64,000 nucleotides of DNA, from assembly GCF_039555335.1 (NCBI RefSeq), contig NW_027305502.1:186001-250000 (forward strand), given 5' to 3'. Position numbers and translations under genes: made by a program. This document shows, in pieces, positions 10,457 through 22,836 of this stretch. The notes under the pieces were generated by a model. That model was not told where the DNA came from. It was given only the letters and a program-made list of their open reading frames with translations, and did no database searches. Every line of letters starts with the position of its first letter. Position 1 is the first letter of the stretch. This DNA is from Amphiura filiformis. Taxonomy: Eukaryota; Echinodermata; Ophiuroidea; Amphilepidida; Amphiuridae.

Positions 10457-11045
10457 TTTTGAGCACCATAACGGCCACGTGTGGTATTTCTCCGTTTCCA
10501 TATCTCTCTTTCATTTAGACTTGTGAATGATTTACCGTTGAAAATCTCCTGGGAAAATCTATAAGCGTCGTATTCATGAAAGACATTCAATTAAAACCCT
10601 CATGTTCAGCTATAGCTAAGGTTTTGATTTGCTACAATTACGCTGAAACAATTTAAATTGATTACCAAAATTGATATGCTTTTGAAATGTCGATAAAATA
10701 ATATTATCATGCAGACAGATGTATTGGTAAATATCTGTGTCAAATAGTTATAGCCTACATCAATGCGCAATGTTATTCCATCTATAATCTCACGCGCGAC
10801 ACAATTATTAAAAGATTTCTTTTTATGGAAACCTCTTGGTTCATCTGTCAACATTGCATACTCGTAAATTTGCAGTAATAATAAACTTGAAATACATCAC
10901 CAAAGTTAGAGGTAGTTTTTGTTGAGTAGAGCATTGTATTACAGGCTATTATAAATGGTATTGTCGCCATGCAGATGAAAACATCAGGCTTGCATTTTGA
11001 GAGGTAGCGCGGCAGTATGCAGCACTGTCAGATAAAAGCGTACCT
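10457..11045. other. 5' flank of gene A, no defined promoter
   Basis: Must include the 5' UTR or promoter of gene A if exon 1 is the first exon, but no element could be assigned with confidence. Confidence 0.35.
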
Positions 11046-12319
11046 TTAAGGGGACGATAAGCAACGTTTGCACAGTATCTTTTGTGGGTCCTGAGAGCAC
11101 ATCGGACACACGAAATGAGGAATGTCCTTCTGATATCAATTATTTTTGATTTCTTGAAATTTGCGATATGGGCTTATTTTTATGGCAAATTATTTAAAAA
11201 AACACTTTTGACACTTGTGACATTTAACAGTTAATGATATGGACTTAAAGTTATTATTTATTTTACCTCATTATTTTGGCTTCAAATGATCAGATAACAT
11301 ACTTGACAGTTTTTACTAATATTATGTACAAAGAATTTTTGGCAAAGAATTACAAAATTAAAATTTAACTGAACTCATACATTACCGTATATCTTTAATT
11401 CCTTAGCTACAGAATTCATACTTATTGGATTATTATAAATGATTAAAAATACATTAACTAACCTGACATCCCAGTGCCCATGGAAACCTTTGAAAAAAAT
11501 TAATTGCACAGCTCATTTCCTCGTTTTGATGAAAATTAAAATCATTGAATCATGATAAAATACAATGGAAAACATTCCTCGTGAATACAGTACCATGGAA
11601 ACCTTTGAAAAATTATCAATTGATCTAGCATCAGTCCCTGTCAACATTTAATTTTGTCAATATACAGAATGCAACAATAAAAATTATACAATTGCAATTT
11701 TGCTTCTCAGAAAAAAAATCAAAGAGATCATGGCAACAATGTTTATGCAGTGGAATTAGTAACATTTTGGCAAACCGAACAACTTTATTTGGTTATACTA
11801 CGTAGTTCGGGTTCAAAATCGTCCAGAAAACGAGTTGGGCCACTTTTAGCTACTTTTGACATTTTCGCGCATATCAACTGGCTCGCATTGCGTAAATCGA
11901 CTTCCTTGATTAGCAATTGCATTTTTGCTTTTCAGAAAAAATAAAAGGGATCATGGTATAAATGTGATATACAGTAGAATCAGTAATATCTTGACTAACA
12001 GAAAAACTTCACTTGGTGTCTTTCCTAGTTCAGATTCAAACGCTATGCCCGGTTTTACTTAATCGCCCGAGTGGGGGCACTTTTTGACAATTGCGCACAT
12101 CAAGTTTGTACCGCGTTTCCCTCCATCTGTTTCAAGCACAGGGAATAAAAAAAAGTTTGTACCGCGTAAAATGAACTCTTTTTATTGTTTGTCGTTAAAG
12201 ATCTCAGAACAAAAGCAAACGTTTTCATGTTTTCTTTCACTTAATTGATATTCAGGTAACAAAATTGTTATTAATGTAAGTCGCATACCTATAGCAACTC
12301 GTTTTCTATATGCCATTTG

Positions 12320-12460
12320 TTGTACATACATGTACATAATCGTATCGGTGTATTATAGCGACAATACGCTTTTTTTTTTAATTCACTTATAGTTAAAGTA
12401 ATGTTGATCAAGTGTGTTCGTGACTTTTGTGCGTAACATTTGCATTATGACTTTACTATC
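12320..12460. repeat. Dispersed repeat shared with 15835-15930
   Basis: TTAAAGTAATGTTGATCAAG, TTCGTGAC and GTAACATTTGC recur in direct orientation at 15835-15930. Confidence 0.5.
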
Positions 12461-12800
12461 ATTTGCCCTTAGATTGATCACTGTATTGTAGACAATCGGT
12501 TTAGAATAGAATTATCTCTTTTCACTCTATTTACATTTAGAGAGTACGGGTATAATCAAGTAAATATATGATGCTGAATAGTCCTGCTATTTATTCTTTA
12601 ATAGACATTGTTTTCGACATTTTTTACATCTTAAAATGTGTACCGTGAGCGTGAAATTCTGAATAATGATTTTCGAAACTCAACGATCTGTGTTCTGTGT
12701 TGTATTTTTTTCTTCAGCCACGAGAGGATGCGTTGCTGTATTGTTCTGTGGTTCTAAAAGTGTAATTATCAATCATCTACTATTGTTGTGCAAACACTTA

Positions 12801-13800
12801 AGGTTAGCAACTAAACATCTCAAAAAAAGTAACTAACCCCCCTTAAATAATGACCATTATTCAAAAACGGGTGATTGTATTACAAATCTGTAAAATGGGT
12901 TGGAAGCAGAATTTATTTCTGCACATTTTGACTAAATATTGACGTCACAGCGTACATTTAAATCGATGTAACCCAAGATTTGAAAGCTGCAGTAAATTCT
13001 AATGATTTTGTATTCAGTGTAATGGAAGGAAATCTGTGTAATGATATCTAAGTGTTTTTGTATTGTATGTAAGCTTATGTAAGTGCATCTTTCAAATCTG
13101 GACCTCATTAAATTGACCTGTGTTTTATTGTTTTCTGGGCTATCGTATCAAATGAGGTGTCAATCTGCTTCCAACGCATTTTACAGATTTGTATTACAAT
13201 AGCCCCTTTTTGAATAATGGCCATTATTTAAGGGGGGTTAGTTACTTTTTTTTGAGATGTTTATTTTAAAGTGTTGCGATTTGGTAGCTCACAGCATCTT
13301 GCGCATGATAGTGAGCTTTGGCAAAAATTGCATTGATCAATTCATAGCGAATGTGTAGAAGAATTCAAATATCACAGATATACTTTTGTAGGTCCTGTGG
13401 TTCTTGAGTTATGTTGTAAAGAGGGCTGAAACAACAACACTTTTGTAAAACGTACATAACTCATTAACAACAAATATGGGTCTCATTGTCAGGAAATTTG
13501 TCAGCCAAAACAAAATTCGATTTTCATTATCTAAATCAATATATTATTGAAACATACCACTCTCAAGTTTTGCAAAAGTTCATTCTACAAATCACATCGT
13601 ATTTTGAAAACTTGCTTGATTTAATGTTGTAAATGAGCTATGTACGTTTTACAAAATTGTTGTTGTTTCAGCCCTCTTTACAACTTAACTCAAGAACCAC
13701 AGGACCTACAAAAGTATGTGATATTTGAATTCTTCTACACACTCGCTATGAAATGCATTTTTTGCCGAAGCTCACTACCATTGTCGCTTTAGTTGCTGGA
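12801..13800. mobile_element. Foldback element interrupted by another foldback
   Basis: The left arm restarts after the insert at about 13262 (GTTGCGATTTGGTAGC, TATAACTC-like blocks) and pairs with 13610-13795 (CTTTACAAC, GAATTCTTCTACACACTCGC). The same sequence is at 3891-4150. Confidence 0.75.
12814..13261. mobile_element. Inner foldback with TA target duplication
   Basis: 448 bp with inverted ends AACATCTCAAAAAAAGTAAC and AACATCTCAAAAAAAAGTAA, then CTAACCCCCCTTAAATAATG. TA at 12812-12813 and 13262-13263. The uninterrupted site is preserved at about 3900-3915, so the insertion is demonstrated within this window. Confidence 0.85.
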
Positions 13801-14147
13801 GTACTTGACCTGCCCAGGAAATGTTGTTAAAAGCTTTTTTTTGATCGTCGGCTTTTCATCCCAGCAACATACACTTCAATATAGGCCCTACATATCATTC
13901 GATTTTATAAAGTTTACTTCGAGGACTGTTAAATATCAAAAATATCAATTTTCAATCATTTGCCATAAAATGTGTATTATATCGCGAATTTTAAAAAAAA
14001 ATCAAAATTATTTGATATCAGAAGGACATTCTTCGTATTCAGAATGCAATTCGATATGTCTAATGTGCTCTCATGTCCCACAAAAATACTATAACGTTCA
14101 TGCCACAGCCCTTAATTAAAGGCCCATTCAGCTCATCTGGACGATCG

Positions 14148-15372
14148 TACACTCTTGTTCCGGCAGTTAACAGTCGCCAAGTATAAGAAGAAAAGTTTAA
14201 GATTAATGTTCAAAGGCGTGATTTTGCGCTTAATCTGCAAAGTTTAACGTATGTTAAAAGACTGTTAAACTCGAGCGTATAAAGGTGGTTATTTTTGTTA
14301 CGTTAAAAGGCGTTAAACTGTGTAATGTTTAGTGGGATTGTTCTTTACCTGTTTAACGATACATCTCGCGCCACGGAATTTTAACCAATTATTGTTTAAA
14401 ATGACAAAAGCAAATGGCGGCCACGAGTGGATGCTGGTCGTGCTGCTTATGGTCTTCTGAAACTTCGTTCAAATAGGTAGGTTTGAGTCAATCAGGTTGC
14501 ACCAAACTCGAGATTCGTTTGATAATTTATGCATAGACATCGTTGAGACATATAAAGGATGGATATTGATGCGTTCATTTGCTAGATTTAACAACGTCAT
14601 TGGGATTGACATTCTAGCGATACTGTACTGTACTGTACTGTTCTACGTGCACGGTACATGTATATCACCAATGTGTGTACGGCGATGTTCAGTTTTGGGC
14701 ATACGCACAATAGCTTACAATGTAGACGAGATGCATTGAAGTATCGGTATGCTGGATACCGTATCGAGTGTGTGAATTTATTAGCGTTGATGTATTGTAT
14801 TTTAGCATTGTATCGTAATGCATGCGAGAGAGAAAGGCTTACTAGATTTTAATTTTTTACTCGGATACATTGCCCGGATACATAGCGGGTTGAACTGATA
14901 AAAAAAACAACTTTATGCATGAAATTGTATTTTTGAACGAATCTCACAGTTGACCAAGATCTGATGACTTCAAATCTATCATGAATTATGTTTCAGTATA
15001 AAATTTTAAAAAAAAGAAAGAAAGAAAGTCCCAATCATAATTAAATCCAATACAACCATTGATTAAGCAGTTGTATTTCTTAAACAATAAAATAGAACAT
15101 ATAAATCATTATCTGTTTAGAGTTATTAAGCAAATATTGATTAAAAGACCTTAAACAACCTAGTTGGTTAAGCACTTAAACTTGAAGCTGGTTAAAGTGC
15201 TATATGCATTTATTGGTTAAAAGTTTTAACCAACTATTGATTTGAGCCTTAAACAACAAGAAAATTAAGGGCCCTTAACCAATATTTCGACGAGAGGACC
15301 ACGTAACTAACACGAGTTTAAGATTGATTAAGATTGTTTAAGACTTTTCTAATTGGCGAAATAAGAGTGTAA
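14148..15372. mobile_element. Long TIR element, TTTAAGATTAA-rich arms
   Basis: Ends TACACTCTTGTTCCGGC and reversed TTTACACTCTTATTTCGCCA, followed in both by GAAAAGTTTAAG-type sequence. Many GTTTAAG/CTTAAAC motifs inside (14190-14300, 15140-15340). Includes a short (GTACT)n near 14630. Short ORFs lack homology. Confidence 0.5.
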
Positions 15373-16349
15373 AAATCATCAAAATTCAGATTTTGGTACA
15401 TTTGTCATTGTCATAATGTGCTAACATAACCTGCTAGTAGTACAAACGAAAGCTGTGTATTTAAGATAAAAAATAAGGCAATTTGTAGATGAATCTATAA
15501 TTTATACTATGAATAGGACTTCAACTTCATCAAAACTGCTGTTTTCTTCGTTTTTTACCAAATGTTCCATTTCAGAAATACCAAATGACAATTTGAATGA
15601 TTTATCCTTCATTTTAAAGCGTATAAACCATCTTAATTGTTTTACACTTGCGCTGGGATCACTGCATGGCCTTGAAGTCCCGAAGATTTTCGATGTTGCT
15701 GAAAATATTTATTGCTGTCCCCATTAGCGCCGTATGCAAGAATTAGAGTGTTGAGTGCTGTTTTTTCTGAACTCACAAAATATGTTTGAGAGAGATGCAG
15801 CTTGCAAAACGCAACCTAGCATTAATTTTGTTGTATAGGCCTACATATTGTATCGGCAATACGCTTAGTAAAGTAATGTTGATAAGTGTTTTCGTGACAA
15901 TTTGTGTGTAACATTTGCCCCGGACATTTGCTTAAGTGTTTTTTTTTTTTCTATTTATTTTCTCAGACCTGATGTTTTTTGCCACGCCTGATTAATTCCA
16001 TACCATTCACCGTCCCTGTGCATTTACATATCAAGTTTTTAAATTTGTTATTCACTGATAAATGTATATATATGCCGATCTTTTCCTGATACTTTAAAAC
16101 AGTGTCAAGAAAAAATTACTTTCTAAATGATGGTTCATATTTTGTTCAGACAGTGATTCCAAAAATGTTGACCGTTATGAGAAATGTGCATTGTGTTTTA
16201 ACTTGTATCATTTACATTACAGACCGCAAAATAATTTAGGCAGTTATCATGGAAAACAGTGGCATGATCGACCGGAATTAATTTAAAAAAAATAATTTTT
16301 CAACTGGTCCGACGTCGCAAATAATAAAGGAGACAAGCAGAAAAAGTGA
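15373..16349. other. Intergenic, dispersed repeat only
   Basis: 15835-15930 repeats 12320-12460. A TTTTTTTTTT run is at 15940. No gene recognised. Confidence 0.4.
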
Positions 16350-16420
16350 TCCCGCCTTGGAATCGAACCCAGGTTTACAAGACCTGTGCATTAAACTCGT
16401 GCGTCTTGAATTCGCCATCC
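16350..16420 (-). pseudogene. Degenerate tRNA-Thr(TGT)-like sequence
   Basis: The minus strand has an anticodon arm CAGGT-CTTGTAA-ACCTG with perfect stem pairing and TGT in the loop, followed by GGTTCGATTCC (B-box). The D arm is unrecognisable and the variable region plus part of the T stem is missing, so it is a relic tRNA or the head of a SINE rather than a working tRNA. Confidence 0.4.
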
Positions 16421-18019
16421 CAAAAAGGTGGCGATGTTACGTTTTTCGACTGCAATTAAATGATGATATCTCTGGCAAGCCATAAGTTATTGTCATGCTT
16501 GTGGCCTCATTTTATTGCCAAATAAAATGCACTTTCAACCCTGTAAAAAGAAATTTTCAGCCTTTGTAATACTGACTCTGTGCTTCATAGAATTCAGAAT
16601 GGGTAGGGTGGCGGAGGTAGGGGATGTGGAGGTGGCCGGTGGGGATGTGGTACACACAAACTCTATGGGATTGATATTTTTAGTGCATAATCTGCTTCTG
16701 TAAAGGCTGTAAATTGGATTTTGACTCTATTTAGCATCTAAAAGAATCATGACCTTACAGCTAAACAATTCTACTAATAGGTGTTTAATCTTTATGATTG
16801 GTTTAGTCTAGAAAATACAAACTTTTCCATACAAAACTACCCGTTTTCGTATTAAACACTGTAGTACGTAATGCGGATATCTTCAAAATCTAAAGGTTAC
16901 TGTAAAATCTTAATTACTTATCGTATCAAAGTCGAAGAATAGATTTTCTGAAGGGAAATTTTTACTGTATGGGTTAGGGGCAAAATGTTTCAGTTCAAAA
17001 TATGTTGAATTGTAAAAAATTCTAACATACTTTGGGACACCCTGTATTCCGAGATTACTAAACGGCTGTGATTTTGGTTTCTTCCAAAGTCAGTAGGTTC
17101 CCCTATCCTCTAACCAAATGAATGTTGTTTACTCCCAGTTTGGTACCTAAGTTGGTAATAAGCAATGCATTCAAAGTATCCCATTTTTTATCTGAATCTT
17201 TTTTATTCCACCCTGTATAACTTGAAGGTCACCCTGTATAATGAGTTGAAATATATATGTGAATTGCTTATGCCTTTAGCTTTCCACAAATCTATACTTT
17301 TGCTAGTTTATGGTTGATAATAATGTGGAGATAATCTAATTAGAAACTCGATTGGTATACAAATTCATAATATTTGTGATGTAACGCTAAGGGTGGCGAG
17401 TTCAGGACACACGGCCTTAATTAGTTCACCCCTGCAAAATGTTCATATCTGTAAACCCTCTCCACACAGGTGTTGAATGCAGACGACAAGTTCTAAATTT
17501 TCCGACTTTAAAAATTCAAAACTTTCAGAATTGTACATGTTGAAGCTTATCACGAAGTTGAGTGGTTTTTGGTTTTTGAGTTCTCATGAGTGAAATTTCC
17601 TTTGTGGGTCTATTAAGATATTACTTGACTTGACTCAACTCGACTCGACTCGAATTGACTTTACCAGAGCTAAAATTTCAACAACAAAAATGTGTCAAAT
17701 TTTCTTGTGGGAAATTATAGTATCAACATGTGTATATAACTTCAGATTCTCAGAGACACATTCCTATCAACCAAACTTGAGTACATTAAATTATAGACCG
17801 ATAGGTCTATGTATGTAATCGAGCAATTTTTGTTGGTTTTGACGTCGTTTTAATATTGATCTAAATAGATATGACTTCGTATTCACTGACAGTGACACGC
17901 AAGTATATTTTTACACTTTAAATTTACGCCATATGAAATTCTGAAGCATGATTTATACCTAAGTTCAGATTAATTAAAATTGTTCAGACATCAAAGTACA
18001 TTGCTAATGTCATGGTTAT
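16421..18019. other. Intergenic, no gene recognised
   Basis: Contains a G-rich stretch at 16600-16650 (GGGTAGGGTGGCGGAGG) and scattered CACCCTGTAT remnants (17038, 17210, 17231), the end motif of the element at 26253-27296. No coding signal. Confidence 0.4.
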
Positions 18020-19212
18020 CCCATTAGAAATCCATACACCCCTATGGAAGACGTGACCTTAATCGTCCATACACTACAGGGAGTGTGAATTCAAATGAGG
18101 TTCTGTTCCCTGAATGAATGACTCCATTTGAAATTCACACTCCCTATGTGGAAGATTAAGGTCATGTCTTCGGTTACGGTTCGCTATCTCTAAGGTTCGC
18201 TAATTCTAAGGTTCGCTATCTCTAAGGTTCGCTATCTCTAAGGTTCGTTATCACTAATTACGAAAAAGGTTCGCTATACCTAAGGTTCGATATCACTAAT
18301 TTTGAAAAAGGTTCGGTATTTCTAAGGTTCGACATCACTAATTTTAAATAAGGTTCGCTATCACTAATTTAAAATAAGGTCCGCTATCACTAATTTTAAC
18401 AATCCCGGTATCCCTAAGGTTCGCTATCTCTAATTTTAAATAAGGTCCGCTATCTATAAGGTTCGCTATCTCTAAGGTTCGCTATCACTAATTTCAAATA
18501 AGGTTCGCTATCTCTAATTTTAAATAAGGTTCGCTATCTCTAATTTTAAATAAGGTTCGCTATCTCTAATTTCAAATAAGGTTCGCTATAGCGGTCTTTA
18601 TCTAAAATTAGAGATAGCGGACCTTATTTGAAATTAGAGATAGCGGACCTTATTTAAAATTAGATATAGTGGACCTTATTTAAGATTAGTGATAACAAAC
18701 CTTAGGTATAGCGAACCTTAATCGAAATTAGTGATAACGAACCATAGAGATAGCGAACCTTAATTAATTAGGGATAGCGAACCTGAAACAAAATTAGTGA
18801 TAGCGAACCTTAGGTATAGCGGACCTTTATTGGAATTAGTGATAACGAACCTTAGAGATAGCGAACCTTCAATAAATTAGTGATAGCGGACCTTATTCAA
18901 AATTAGTGATAGCGAACCTTATTTTAAATTAGTGATAGCGAACCTTATTTATAATTAGTGATATCGAACCTTAGAACTAGCGAACCTTATTCTAAATTAG
19001 TGATATCGAACCTTAGAAGTAGCGGACCCTTTTTTAGGTATAGCGAACCCTTTTCTCTATTAGAGATAGCGGGATTCTGATCTCCATAGACTTTACACGT
19101 TAGTGATAGCGAACCTTAGAGATAGCGAACCTTAGAGATAGCGGACCTTAGAGATAGCGGGATGTCACCATGTCTTCCATAGGGTATATAGATTTTAACT
19201 GGAATAGCCCTT
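18020..19212. mobile_element. ATACACCCC-TGGAAGAC TIR element expanded by satellite
   Basis: Left end AATCCATACACCCCTATGGA (18029 on) and right end TCTTCCATAGGGTATATAGA to about 19212 are the family termini. The middle has been replaced by about 1 kb of short tandem repeats (18171-19168). Confidence 0.75.
18171..19168. repeat. Palindromic satellite of AAGGTTCGCTATCTCTAA units
   Basis: Units of AAGGTTCGCTATCTCTAA and AATTTTAAATAAGGTTCGC run forward from 18171 to about 18595, then as reverse complements (TTAGAGATAGCGAACCTTA) to 19168. The inversion point is near 18595-18605. The whole can fold into one long hairpin. Units vary (CTCTAA/CACTAA, GGTTCG/GGTCCG). Confidence 0.9.
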
Positions 19213-20214
19213 TGTTAAGTATGTATTAAATGTGAAGTTTAAAAACGTTTATACCAATTCCCCCTTACGAGCCCCTATTTCATTAACTGTAATTGAGATT
19301 TCTATGGAATATAACAATTGACCATCGAGAATTACAAGGTTATATTGAAAGTGCCATACAAATTTATTAGTTTTATTTTCCTTCAAATCACAGTTACATA
19401 TGGTTCCCTGCCTATATTGGGTTTTAAACATGACTAAATTAAGGACGCACGCAGCATTGTATTTGGTGGGGAAATTTTATTTTAAAGTAACAAAGACAAT
19501 AATGAAAGTATAAATTTTGGTAAGGGATTGATGAATGGAATTCTTTTGTATCTTCGATATTTGGACAAAATTACCCATTTTTGAAAAAGGTCCAAAAACA
19601 CGATTCACCACCAACATTTTAGGTCCACTGCGTTTACACTTCTAAATGATAAAAATTATCTTTAAAAGATACAGTAAAAAATAAAGTTTAGTTTTAAAAA
19701 TTTCTCGCTAAACGCGATCCTGCATGCATTCTTATAAAGCTTGATGCTTCAAGGAATTCTGGTGACAACGAGACGAAATTGCAGTTGTGAATTATAAATC
19801 TAAATATTTATTTTAATATTATTCTCATGATCCACAATACAGAAGATCGATTGTGGGAAATCACGAAGGTATAATATAGGCCTATATATAGCAATTTTAT
19901 TAAATCTTTTCACCATATTATCATGTATGATCAAATATGACCCTGATTTTATTACTTTTCATATAAGGGGTTTAAGGAAGGATAATAATGCAGTAAATTT
20001 CAATATATTTCACTTTCATCAAGTATAATGGGGTCGAAGCATAGTTCGAAGTCACATACTGAGATTTTATTAAATAAAAAATATCGTTACAATAAAGTAT
20101 CATGAAATGCACAAAGCGTTTTATCAACAGTCGATTGAGGTTTACACGTTTCCGACTTAATGGTGATTTTGGAGTTTGGCGTTTTCGGATTCTCCCACTT
20201 GTAAGCTTTAAATG
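19213..20214. other. Intergenic, one possible dispersed repeat
   Basis: 19440-19735 begins TTAAGGACGCACGCAGCATT and ends GATCCTGCATGCATTC, echoing the 7440-7535 region; otherwise nothing. Confidence 0.35.
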
Positions 20215-21246
20215 ACATGCAACATGCTACTTACTTGTTTAGACATTTAAAAACTAATAATTCCTACAAAATTGTGTTTGTGTGTTATCTACTGAAGATG
20301 GCAATTACGACGGGTTTAGATAATACAAAAGATAATTCTTATACTTTTATCATTTTGATCAGCCAATTGCGTTCTGAATCATTATCTCTTTTTAATATTA
20401 TCAGTAACGTTTTGCATTATTGTTTCTTTATTTCATTTCCATCACGTTCCTGATCTTCTCTGCTATATATAAGTCCCGGTTTAAATATTTAGATAGCACA
20501 GGGCCAACGAAGAAAATAATTAATACCTTCAGCAGAGGCGGTGAAGAAACTCTTTTGGTATATTTTTATGTTTGGTGATTTTTTTGCTATCTACTGAAGA
20601 TAGCAATTATACGACGGGTTTAAATAATATATTACAAAAGATAATTACTACATTTAGCATTTTGATTATAGTCCCGGATTGCTTTCTGAATCATCATCTC
20701 TTTATCAGTCGCGTTTTGCATTTTGGTTTCGTTCCCATCATGTTCCTGATCTTCTCTGCTATATAATCCCCGCTTTGAATTGTTATCAGCTTCGTCATTT
20801 TAGCATTTTGTATAACTTTTCACTCGGCCTATTAGATATTTCTTTCTGAACGCTCGCCTAGCTAGAATTCGAGTGATGCAATGTTTTTTTTTGTTTTTGT
20901 TGTTGGAGGAGGGTGATATTTTTATTTTTCATGCTTTTTGCTTTGCTATCATCTGAAGATATCATTTAGGACCTATGAAGAAAATTATTAATACCTTCAG
21001 CAGAAGCTGTTAAGAAACACTTATGTATATTTTTATGTTTGGTGATTTGTTTTTTGCTATCTACTGAAGATAGCAACTACGGTGGGTTTAAATAATGCAA
21101 ACAATAATTCAATCATTTAGCATTTTGATCAGCCAATTATTATAGCCTTGAATTGCGTTCTGAATCATTATGTATTTTTAATATATCAGTCGCGTTTTGC
21201 ATTTTTGTTTCTTTTATTTCCATCATGTTCCTGATTTTCTCTGCTA

Positions 21247-21645
21247 TACAGGGTGTCCCAGAAAAAAAATACCGGGCGAATGAATTTGGACGCAAGTCGA
21301 GAAATAGACATCAGAATCCAATTATCTAAAAATCAGCGAGTAGCCCATCTTATTCTGCATCTTATATGTCAATTTTACTGGAATCGGTTGACTGATTGTG
21401 AACAAATGAACGATTACATAACGCATGCGTCAATTTACTTCATTCCAAGTTTGAAAGAAAGATCATTCAACACAATGCGCACTAGTGGCTAACTGTCAAT
21501 GGGCGGGCTTCATATTTTGTTCTGTGAAATCCTTTTCGTTCTTTTTAAACAATCTATTTCTTGCAAAACATTTAATTTAGGGTTCGCTCATATTTGAAAT
21601 TCTGCACGATATTGAAAATGAAAGCTTGGATGTAAGATGATGCTC
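21247..21645. mobile_element. Truncated CAGGGTGTCCC element
   Basis: Starts TACAGGGTGTCCCAGAAAAA and follows the left part of 26253-27296 (GAAATAGACATCAGA, GGAATCGGTTGACTGATTG). The right end is missing; it passes back into the array near 21645. Confidence 0.75.
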
Positions 21646-22475
21646 GGTACTTGTAAATATCTGAAGATGGCAATTACGATGGGTTTAAATAATACAAAAG
21701 ATAATTCATTTATTTTGCATTTTGATTGGCCAATTATTATAGCCCAAAAGCGTACTGAATCATCATCTCTTTTTAATACGGTATATCAGTAGCGCTTTAC
21801 ATTTTTATTTCTTTATTTTATTTCCAATATGTTTCTGATCTCTGCTATATACGTAGGCCTATAGGTCCCGCTTTAAATTATTATCAGCTTCGTCATTTCT
21901 CTATAACTTTGCATTTCTTTATGCATTCGGCCTATTGGCTATTTGTTTCTGAACGCGCGCCCAGCTAGAACGCTTGTGATGTAAATTCCTCTTTTTTTTT
22001 GGGGGGGGGGTATTTTTTTATTGTTCATGTTTTTTGCTTTGCTATCTTCTGAAGATAGCATTTAGGGCATATGAAGAAAATATTAATACCTTTAGCAGAA
22101 GCTTTTAAGACACTCTTTCGGTATATTTGTATTTTGGGTGATTTTTTTTTCATTTTTTGCTATCTACTGAAGATAGCAATTACGATTGGTTTAAATAATA
22201 CAAAAGATAATTCATTTATTTAACATTTTGATTGGCCAATTATTATAACCCAAACGCGTACTGAATCATCATCTCTTTTTAATACGGTATATCAGTAGCG
22301 TTTTGCATTTTTATTTCTTTATTTTATTTCCATCATGTTTCTGATCTTCTCTGCTAAAGCGGGAATTATTATCAGCTTCATCATTTTATCATTTCTTTAT
22401 AACTTTGCATTCGGCCTATTGGCTATTTCTTTCTGAACACGCGCCCAGCTAGAACGCGTGTGATGTAATTAAGCA

Positions 22476-22836
22476 GTCAAGTTAGCTCAATCGATAAGGC
22501 GTTCGACTGTGCATGGTACGAGAGGTTGCGGGTTCGAACCCTGGCGGTGCCTAGTACGCTCACGTGAAAAAAAAAATCACTGCTAATTTGTCTCGTTGTA
22601 ACTCCGTACGAAACTCGGAGAGCTGATCCTGGTTGCGATGGTTATTTGTGGAATGTCTATCGTGTGCGCTCTTGAAGCAGCAAAGCCCCTGATTTGTTGT
22701 TTAATGGTTTGTGGAATGATGTGGGGCCGTATTGGTCAGCGACAACCTGTAAAGTGTGCTGAGGCTTGTGGATCAACGTCTAGGCGTTGTGCCTGTGCGT
22801 AGCGCACTATAAATCACTGCGCTTTAAAAAAAATGG
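22476..22836 (+). mobile_element. tRNA-derived SINE
   Basis: The head has an A-box-like TTAGCTCAATCGATAAGGCG and a B box GGGTTCGAACCC (about 22533-22544), the internal RNA polymerase III promoter. A non-tRNA body of about 270 bp follows and ends GCGCACTATAAATCACTGCG, then CTTTAAAAAAAA. The anticodon arm does not pair, as expected for a SINE head. Confidence 0.75.

Larger units (their letters stand above)
11046..14115. mobile_element. 3-kb TTAA-flanked TIR element with nested insertions
   Basis: TTAA at 11046-11049 and 14112-14115 border inverted ends. The left arm (11050-11230) and reversed right arm (13915-14111) share GAACGTT-like sequence, TGAGAGCACAT, GAATGTCCTTCTGATATCAA and TATGGCAAATGATT. 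No transposase ORF. Holds the nested foldback at 12801-13800. piggyBac-like is inferred from TTAA only. Confidence 0.65.

Noticed and set aside
16350..16420. Functional tRNA-Thr
   Set aside because: D arm and variable region missing; kept only as a relic.
18171..19168. CRISPR-like short regularly spaced repeats
   Set aside because: Units are contiguous and variable without unique spacers, in a eukaryotic genome; it is a satellite.
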